DNA from: an uncultured Comamonadaceae bacterium
GTDB taxonomy: Bacteria; Pseudomonadota; Gammaproteobacteria; Burkholderiales; Burkholderiaceae_C
NCBI GenBank assembly: GCA_937893415.1
Contig: CALBWZ010000337.1
Location: 1 to 10,312, forward strand
Length of the DNA: 10,312 nucleotides
Direction of reading: 5' to 3'
Shown piece after piece: positions 6,256-10,312 of the stretch. Every line of letters begins with the position of its first letter. The stretch's first letter is position 1. The position numbers and the translations under genes were made by a program. The notes under the pieces were generated by a model. The model had not been told where the DNA came from, did no database searches, and worked only from the letters and a program-made list of their open reading frames with translations.

Positions 6256-6846
6256 ATGACTTTGCCTACTGCTTTAATTGCCGCTGATATTCCAACCGAT
6301 GGCATCGCTTTAGGTCGCTTGCAAGGGGCCTGGGGCGTCAAAGGTTGGAGCAAGTTGCAGCCCTTTAGCGGCGACGCTGATGTGCTGTTATCGGCAAAAA
6401 CATGGTACCTGCTCGCACCAGTTGGCCAGTATGCCAAAACCTTTAAAGCTTTTGAAGGCGCAGTGCGCGTTGCTGTTGCGCAATGCAAAACGCACTCTGG
6501 TGGTTTGGTGGTGCAATTCGATGGCATCGATGACAGAGACGACGTCCATGCGCTGAAGGGAGCTGAAGTGTGGGTCAACCGTTCTGAATTTGCTCCCTTG
6601 ACTTCTGATGACGAGTTCTACTGGGTAGACCTGATAGGTTGCGAGGTGGTCAACCGCCAAGGCGAGGTGTTGGGACAGGTGCAAGAAATGCTGTCAACTG
6701 GTCCACAAGCGGTGTTGTGCGTGACCACCTCTCCAACCGAGGACCCCAAGCTGCAACGCCTTATTCCTTTTGTAGGCCAATACATCGATGGTGTCAGTTT
6801 GGCCGACAAACGCATTACCGTGGACTGGTTGCCAGACTACGACTGA
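6256..6846 (+). CDS. rimM: Ribosome maturation factor RimM
   Basis: RimM binds S19 in the 30S head and assists maturation of the 16S rRNA 3' domain. The 196-residue product has the N-terminal RimM beta-barrel (about 15-110), opening IALGRLQGAWGVKGW, and the C-terminal PRC-barrel (about 118-194), opening EFYWVDLIGCEVVN and including IPFVGQYIDGV, which matches the usual IPFV motif. It is slightly longer than the E. coli protein because of a short N-terminal extension. The ATG at 6256 is chosen because the longer in-frame ATG at 6190 lies inside the terminator loop and the extra residues are not family-like. No Shine-Dalgarno is visible, which fits low expression. trmD begins 12 bp after its stop, so the two are surely cotranscribed. 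Confidence 0.96.
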   Translation: MTLPTALIAADIPTDGIALGRLQGAWGVKGWSKLQPFSGDADVLLSAKTWYLLAPVGQYAKTFKAFEGAVRVAVAQCKTHSGGLVVQFDGIDDRDDVHALKGAEVWVNRSEFAPLTSDDEFYWVDLIGCEVVNRQGEVLGQVQEMLSTGPQAVLCVTTSPTEDPKLQRLIPFVGQYIDGVSLADKRITVDWLPDYD

Positions 6847-6858
6847 GTCCCAAGCCCC

Positions 6859-7632
6859 ATGCGTATAGACATCATCACGCTGTTTCCAGAGCTGTTTGCG
6901 CCGGCCATGACCCACGGCATCACGCGCCGGGCTTTCGAGGCGGGGTTGGTTGATGTGCGCTTGTGGCCGTTGCGTGACTTTGCAAGCGGCAACTACCGCC
7001 GTGTCGACGACAGACCTTTCGGTGGCGGGCCAGGCATGGTGATGCAAGCCCAGCCCCTGCTGGCGGCACGCAACGCCATATTGGCAGACAGAGGCTTGGA
7101 CGTGACTGATGTTGGGGTCGCCTGCCCTGTGCCAGTGGTGCTTTTTTCACCGCAAGGGCAAACGCTTAACCACACGGTGGTAACCCATTGGGCGCAGCCT
7201 CAGCGAGACGCTATTTGGGTGTGTGGCCGCTATGAGGGTGTGGATCAGCGGTTTATTGACAGCTGCGTGACATGCCAATTGAGCTTGGGCGACTTTGTGT
7301 TGTCTGGTGGCGAGTTGGCAGCGATTCCGTTGCTAGACGCCATCGCCAGGCTACAGCCTGGCGTGCTGTCTGACGAACAAAGCCATATTCAAGACAGCTT
7401 TAACCCAAGCATTGATGGCCTGCTTGATTGTCCGCACTACACCCGTCCCGAAGCGTGGCTGGGCCAACGTGTTCCAGATGTGCTTTTGCAAGGCAACCAC
7501 AGCGCCATTGCCCAATACCGTAGGCAAGAAAGCTTGCGCGCTACTGTCAGCCACCGCCCTGATGTGCTGGCCAAAGCCGAGCAAGCAGGCGCGCTGAATG
7601 CTGATGATCAGCGGTTTTTAAACGGGTTATAA
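6859..7632 (+). CDS. trmD: tRNA (guanine-N1)-methyltransferase TrmD
   Basis: TrmD uses S-adenosylmethionine to make m1G37 next to the anticodon, preventing +1 frameshifts; it is a SPOUT-fold homodimer. At 257 residues it has normal length. Visible motifs are NYRRVDDRPFGGGPGM (45-60), GRYEGVDQR (123-131) and LSLGDFVLSGGEL (141-153), which form the trefoil-knot cofactor site. Arg164 and Asp179 (in QDSF) line up with the catalytic Arg154 and Asp169 of the E. coli enzyme. LLDCPHYTRPE (188-198) is the conserved tRNA-binding segment. The start at 6859 is fixed by MRIDIITLFPELF, the family N-terminus. It follows rimM by 12 bp with no clear Shine-Dalgarno, consistent with weak translation or coupling to rimM. 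Its stop codon overlaps a TATAAT that may be the -10 of rplS. Confidence 0.97.
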   Translation: MRIDIITLFPELFAPAMTHGITRRAFEAGLVDVRLWPLRDFASGNYRRVDDRPFGGGPGMVMQAQPLLAARNAILADRGLDVTDVGVACPVPVVLFSPQGQTLNHTVVTHWAQPQRDAIWVCGRYEGVDQRFIDSCVTCQLSLGDFVLSGGELAAIPLLDAIARLQPGVLSDEQSHIQDSFNPSIDGLLDCPHYTRPEAWLGQRVPDVLLQGNHSAIAQYRRQESLRATVSHRPDVLAKAEQAGALNADDQRFLNGL

Positions 7633-7633
7633 T
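7628..7633 (+). promoter_or_regulatory. Candidate -10 box of an rplS promoter
   Basis: A perfect TATAAT overlaps the trmD stop codon. The hexamer 17 bp upstream, TGATCA at 7605-7610, matches the -35 consensus at only three of six positions. If used, transcription starts near 7640 and gives rplS a leader of about 107 nt. A chance match is possible. Confidence 0.4.
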
Positions 7634-7697
7634 AGAAGGCTGACCGATCCTCTATTTGGCCGCTTTGATGAACGACTGACTTGATAGGCAAGATTCA

Positions 7698-7721
7698 GCG
7701 TCACAAGGCCTTGTGTAGCGC
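7698..7721 (+). other. Hairpin in the rplS leader with a 14-bp palindromic core
   Basis: CACAAGGCCTTGTG (7702-7715) is a perfect palindrome that would fold in RNA as a 5-bp stem with loop GGCC. An outer GCG/CGC pairing (7698-7700 with 7719-7721) could extend it across a small internal loop. It ends 15 nt before the rplS Shine-Dalgarno and has no T-run, so it is not a terminator. It is a candidate regulatory or stabilising element. Confidence 0.45.
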
Positions 7722-7746
7722 AAATACGATCGACTAAGAGGACTTT

Positions 7747-8115
7747 ATGAACTTAATTGCAATATTAGAGCAAGAAGAAATTGCTAGACTAAACAAAGTA
7801 ATCCCCGTATTTGCCCCAGGCGACACGGTGATTGTGAGCGTGAACGTGGTTGAGGGCACCCGCAAACGTGTGCAGGCTTACGAAGGTGTGGTGATTGCCC
7901 GCCGTAACCGCGGCCTAAACAGCAACTTCATCGTTCGCAAAATTTCCAATGGTGAAGGCGTTGAACGCACATTCCCACTGTACAGCCCACGTATCGCTGG
8001 CATTGAAGTCAAGCGCCGTGGCGATGTGCGTCGCGCCAAGTTGTATTACCTGCGCGACCGGAGCGGCAAATCAGCCCGTATCAAAGAAAAGCTGGTATTC
8101 AAGAAAAAAGCTTAA
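7747..8115 (+). CDS. rplS: 50S ribosomal protein L19
   Basis: L19 sits at the 30S-50S interface and contributes to an intersubunit bridge. The 122-residue product starts [20 protein letters not shown] and carries [20 protein letters not shown] (about 22-41), the family core [20 protein letters not shown] (about 76-95) and [17 protein letters not shown] near the end, all near invariant. A strong Shine-Dalgarno AAGAGGA (7736-7742) lies four bases before the ATG, unlike rimM and trmD. The 114-bp gap after trmD holds a promoter candidate and a palindromic hairpin, so L19 may be expressed partly on its own. A canonical terminator follows at 8157-8191, closing the cluster. Confidence 0.98.
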   Translation: MNLIAILEQEEIARLNKVIPVFAPGDTVIVSVNVVEGTRKRVQAYEGVVIARRNRGLNSNFIVRKISNGEGVERTFPLYSPRIAGIEVKRRGDVRRAKLYYLRDRSGKSARIKEKLVFKKKA

Positions 8116-8156
8116 ACTTTTTTTTAGCTGGGCTGTTCATTGCAGCTCAAGCAATC

Positions 8157-8191
8157 AACCGCTTCAGGCCTTGTGCTTCAAGCGGTTTTTT
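8157..8191 (+). terminator. Intrinsic terminator of the rpsP-rplS cluster
   Basis: AACCGCTT and AAGCGGTT form a perfect 8-bp stem; inside it AGGC and GCTT pair further (one G-U) beyond a C-C mismatch, leaving a 5-nt loop. The stem runs into TTTTTT at 8186-8191. It lies 41 bp after the rplS stop, in the expected place. Confidence 0.85.
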
Positions 8192-8223
8192 GTTGCCTAC
8201 GAGTTTCTATATGAGAGGGTCAC

Positions 8224-8283
8224 ATGGATGCTTGTTTCGCCGTTGTTGCCTACATGACGGCGTTGATGCACCAAGCTGGGTAA
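8224..8283 (+). CDS. Possible 19-codon small ORF upstream of the Nudix gene
   Basis: An ATG at 8224, four bases after GAGAGGG (8213-8219), opens a 19-codon frame encoding MDACFAVVAYMTALMHQAG and ending in TAA. It is in the same frame as the Nudix gene, which starts 24 bp later and lacks a Shine-Dalgarno of its own. It could be a leader peptide that couples translation, a small hydrophobic protein, or chance. The ORF lies beyond the rplS terminator, so it would belong to the Nudix transcript. I recognise no family. Confidence 0.3.
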   Translation: MDACFAVVAYMTALMHQAG

Positions 8284-8307
8284 GCTAAGGCCAATACCAA
8301 CCAGTCT

Positions 8308-9003
8308 ATGACCACTCAACCACCCCTCAGTTTTAACCCGCGTGATGTGGCGGCTATGCCCAGCTTACGCGTCGAGTCAGCTGTGGCTGCCGCATGCCTA
8401 ACGGCACAAGCCATTCGCGAACGTTTCGCCTCTGATGTGGATTGGACGCCTGACGTTGTTCTAGAGCCAGCATGGCCACACATACGGAACATGCGTCCTG
8501 CAGCCGTCTTGGTAGGCCTGGTTGAGCGAGAACAGTTGTACCTTGTACTGACCCGACGCGCTGCGCATTTGAAACTACACGCCGCACAAGTGGCCTTTGC
8601 AGGGGGCAAAATTGACGCAACTGATGGCAGCGCCGAAGACGCAGCGTTGCGAGAGGCTCACGAAGAAATTGGTGTGCCAGCACATGCCGTCCAGGTGCTG
8701 GGGCGTTTGAGCGAGTACAGCACGGGAACTGGCTTCCATATTGTTCCTGTGGTGGGTTTTATAAGTTCCGACGTGGTCTATCAGCCTGACCCAAGCGAGG
8801 TTGAGCAAGTGTTTGAGGTGCCGTTGGCGTTCATTACAGACCCCGCCAACCACCGTTACCACATGGTCGTGCGTGACGGCATTGAGCGGCGTTGGTGGTC
8901 TATGCCATACACAGATGAGCAAGGTTACGAGCACTTCATTTGGGGCGCGACTGCCGGCATGCTGCGCAACCTGTACCAGTATTTGTTAGCGCCTGTGCGC
9001 TAG
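8308..9003 (+). CDS. Nudix hydrolase, CoA pyrophosphatase (NudL/UPF0035 type)
   Basis: Members hydrolyse CoA and its derivatives to phosphopantetheine and 3',5'-ADP, controlling CoA levels; the enzyme is cytoplasmic and metal dependent. The product has 231 residues. LVLTRRAAHLKLHAAQVAFA followed by GG (79-100) is the CoA-specific signature just before the Nudix box, whose catalytic helix is ALREAHEEIG (113-122) with Arg115, Glu116, Glu119 and Glu120. FIWGATAGMLRNLYQYL near the C-terminus is typical of Burkholderiales members. Two signature positions are unusual: the family normally has GQVAFPGG and here both the first Gly and the Pro are Ala. The acidic residues are intact, so activity is likely. 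The ATG at 8308 matches the family start but has no Shine-Dalgarno. It lies between rplS and a CobD/CbiB-family gene, as I recall for related genomes. Confidence 0.93.
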   Translation: MTTQPPLSFNPRDVAAMPSLRVESAVAAACLTAQAIRERFASDVDWTPDVVLEPAWPHIRNMRPAAVLVGLVEREQLYLVLTRRAAHLKLHAAQVAFAGGKIDATDGSAEDAALREAHEEIGVPAHAVQVLGRLSEYSTGTGFHIVPVVGFISSDVVYQPDPSEVEQVFEVPLAFITDPANHRYHMVVRDGIERRWWSMPYTDEQGYEHFIWGATAGMLRNLYQYLLAPVR

Positions 9004-9116
9004 CGTTGCAAGTTATCTGGAGGGGGTAGAAGCTGGCAACAGTCGGCGATAGTTCGCAGAGTTGTAAGAAGTTACAGAGAACTGTTCAACATCAAATAGC
9101 GCAACAAGAGCAGCTA

Positions 9117-9143
9117 TTGTTCTCACCCACCTGGCGCTATGAT
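9117..9143 (+). promoter_or_regulatory. Possible promoter for the CobD/CbiB-family gene
   Basis: TTGTTC (9117-9122) and TATGAT (9138-9143) resemble sigma-70 boxes with a short 15-bp spacer. Initiation seven bases after the -10 would fall on the A of the start codon at 9150, giving a leaderless mRNA. The rest of the 146-bp gap (9004-9149) has no ORF or terminator; AATAGC and GCTATT (9095-9118 area) form only a weak 6-bp inverted repeat. Confidence 0.25.
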
Positions 9144-9149
9144 GGTGAG

Positions 9150-10312
9150 ATGTTATTTTTCGCATTACTCACCGCTTTTCTTTTAGAACAATTTGTGCCG
9201 TTGATGGAAGACAACGTTTTTCACAAATGGACAAGGCATTGGGCGCTATACGCACGCTCGAAAGTCTTTGTCACCAAAACTTGGCATGTGTGGTTGTGGT
9301 GGTCGGTGGCCGTTGTGGTTCCGACCTTGCTGAGTGCGCTGTTGTACCAGCTCCTGTCGGCTATATGGTGGCCTTTGGCTTGGTTGTGGTTGGTCAGCGT
9401 GTTGTACCTGACCATGGGCTTTCGCCAATTCAGCCATTACTTTTCTCGCATCAGAGACGCCTTACAAGCTGGTCGCGAAGACGACGCCTTGGCGGCTTTG
9501 GCACAGTGGCGGCAAGTGGACGGCGCCGAAGCGCAGCGCTCTGACTGGGTAGCCCGTGTGCTGTCTTTGGCATTGTTGGCGGCTCAACGCCACGTTCTTG
9601 GCGTCTGGCTGGCGTTTGTGGTGCTGGGCGTGTTTGGCCTAGGTCCAGCTGGTGCGGTGCTGTACCGCATGAGCGAGTATGTGGCTAGGCTGTGGCGCGT
9701 GCAGCTGCCCAGTGCTGCAGGTGTCATTGACGAGCAAGCAACCGATACCGCTGTGCCTGCTGACACCGATCAACAAGCAGACAACCGTGATCAAAACGAT
9801 GATGGGCAAGAGCCGGCAACGTTGCGGGCGTTGGTCGCTTTACAGGCTTGGCACTATGTTGATTGGTTGCCTGTTCGCGCCAGTGCATTGGGCTTCGCTG
9901 CCGCTGGTCACTTCGAAGGCGTTGTGGCTGCATGGCGAGATGCGGCAGACAACGCGCAGTTGAGCAACGACAGTTTGTTGTTGGCAGCTGGTGCGGGTGC
10001 TTTGCACGTTACGCTGCAAGAGGAGGCAACGCCACGTGCCAATGACGAACCCGGCGACGATGACTTGGTGGTGATGAGCGCCGCACTGCTAGACGAGCAT
10101 GCGGCACAAGACCATGCGCAGGCCTCGGTTGTTGCGCCTGTAGGTGCTGCTGGTGAGCAGATTGCCGACCCTGGCCTAAGTTCAGAGCCAGAGCCAGAGT
10201 CAGACAATCCCGCCAGCTCACCCAAGCCCAGACATGTCGCTGCTTTGGCCAGTTTGGTGTGGCGTGTGGTGGTGTTGGCTATGGGTATATTGGCCGGTCT
10301 CACCGTGGTGTC
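9150..10312 (+). CDS. CobD/CbiB-family membrane protein (3' end cut by window edge)
   Basis: The frame is open to the right edge and gives 387 residues so far. It begins MLFFALLTAFLLEQFVPL, a membrane segment with the Glu-Gln seen in this family, and has further hydrophobic stretches at about 48-70, 72-90, 135-165 and 364-387. LGPAGAVLYRMSEYVAR (164-180) and HYVDWLPVRASALGFAAAGHFE (about 235-256) match the core of CobD/CbiB, the membrane enzyme joining aminopropanol phosphate to cobyric acid in cobalamin synthesis. Two hydrophilic, acidic segments (about 193-222 and 291-362) interrupt the core. No other cobalamin gene is in the window, and its place beside the Nudix gene is typical of a Burkholderiales paralogue of uncertain function, so I do not assign the enzyme role. 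The ATG at 9150 begins the conserved N-terminus; only weak GGTGAG precedes it. Confidence 0.85.
   Translation, partial: MLFFALLTAFLLEQFVPLMEDNVFHKWTRHWALYARSKVFVTKTWHVWLWWSVAVVVPTLLSALLYQLLSAIWWPLAWLWLVSVLYLTMGFRQFSHYFSRIRDALQAGREDDALAALAQWRQVDGAEAQRSDWVARVLSLALLAAQRHVLGVWLAFVVLGVFGLGPAGAVLYRMSEYVARLWRVQLPSAAGVIDEQATDTAVPADTDQQADNRDQNDDGQEPATLRALVALQAWHYVDWLPVRASALGFAAAGHFEGVVAAWRDAADNAQLSNDSLLLAAGAGALHVTLQEEATPRANDEPGDDDLVVMSAALLDEHAAQDHAQASVVAPVGAAGEQIADPGLSSEPEPESDNPASSPKPRHVAALASLVWRVVVLAMGILAGLTVV

Noticed and set aside
8104..8125. A-rich/T-rich inverted repeat overlapping the rplS stop codon as a terminator
   Set aside because: The stem is almost all A-T pairs and a canonical GC-containing terminator follows about 30 bp later.
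9095..9118. AATAGC/GCTATT inverted repeat upstream of the CobD/CbiB-family gene as a terminator of the Nudix gene
   Set aside because: Only a 6-bp weak stem with a 12-nt loop and no T-run.
9908..10303. A 131-codon minus-strand ORF at the right edge
   Set aside because: It lies opposite the CobD/CbiB-family frame, which has membrane segments and conserved motifs; the Ala/Ser-rich antisense product resembles no family.
1..10312. Mobile elements, CRISPR arrays, phage genes, toxin-antitoxin or defence systems
   Set aside because: No transposase or integrase motifs, no regularly spaced repeats, and all long frames are explained by ordinary chromosomal genes.

Overview
The window looks like chromosomal DNA from a betaproteobacterium, most likely order Burkholderiales. 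The evidence is the S16, RimM, TrmD and L19 sequences, the order rpsP-rimM-trmD-rplS followed by a CoA-pyrophosphatase Nudix gene and a CobD/CbiB-family gene (an order I recall from Burkholderiales genomes), a glutaryl-CoA dehydrogenase next to a divergent LysR gene, and moderate GC content by eye. I cannot name the genus from sequence alone. I see no transposase, integrase, CRISPR array, tRNA or rRNA.

Layout. Bases 1-456 (minus): the first 152 codons of a TetR/AcrR-family repressor, cut by the left edge, with a perfect 22-bp palindrome just before its start codon. 622-1809 (minus): gcdH, glutaryl-CoA dehydrogenase. 1904-2833 (plus): a LysR-type regulator divergent from gcdH across a 94-bp AT-rich gap. 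2900-3472 (plus): msrA. 3505-4473 (plus): an AEC-family permease. 4480-4986 (minus): a small TM2-domain membrane protein, convergent with the permease. 5064-5645 (minus): a GNAT acetyltransferase of the phosphinothricin/L-amino-acid type. 5895-8115 (plus): the ribosomal-protein/tRNA-modification cluster rpsP-rimM-trmD-rplS. 8308-9003 (plus): a Nudix CoA pyrophosphatase. 9150 to the right edge (plus): a CobD/CbiB-family membrane protein, truncated by the window.

How the parts fit. The left half is a set of ordinary accessory metabolic and regulatory genes: lysine/tryptophan/glutarate breakdown through glutaryl-CoA, repair of oxidised methionine, export and acetylation. The right half is a conserved translation cluster. 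Its most informative part is the non-coding architecture. rpsP and rplS each have a perfect TATAAT, a leader of about 110 nt with a hairpin, and a good Shine-Dalgarno sequence. rimM and trmD have neither, and a strong hairpin plus T7 tract lies between rpsP and rimM. This is a plausible way to make two abundant ribosomal proteins and two scarce factors from one locus. A canonical terminator closes the cluster after rplS.

No gene here is clearly a new system. The best leads are the TetR operator, the internal terminator and leaders of the ribosomal cluster, a 19-codon ORF in frame with and just upstream of the Nudix gene, and the CobD/CbiB-like protein with two acidic inserts and no visible cobalamin context.
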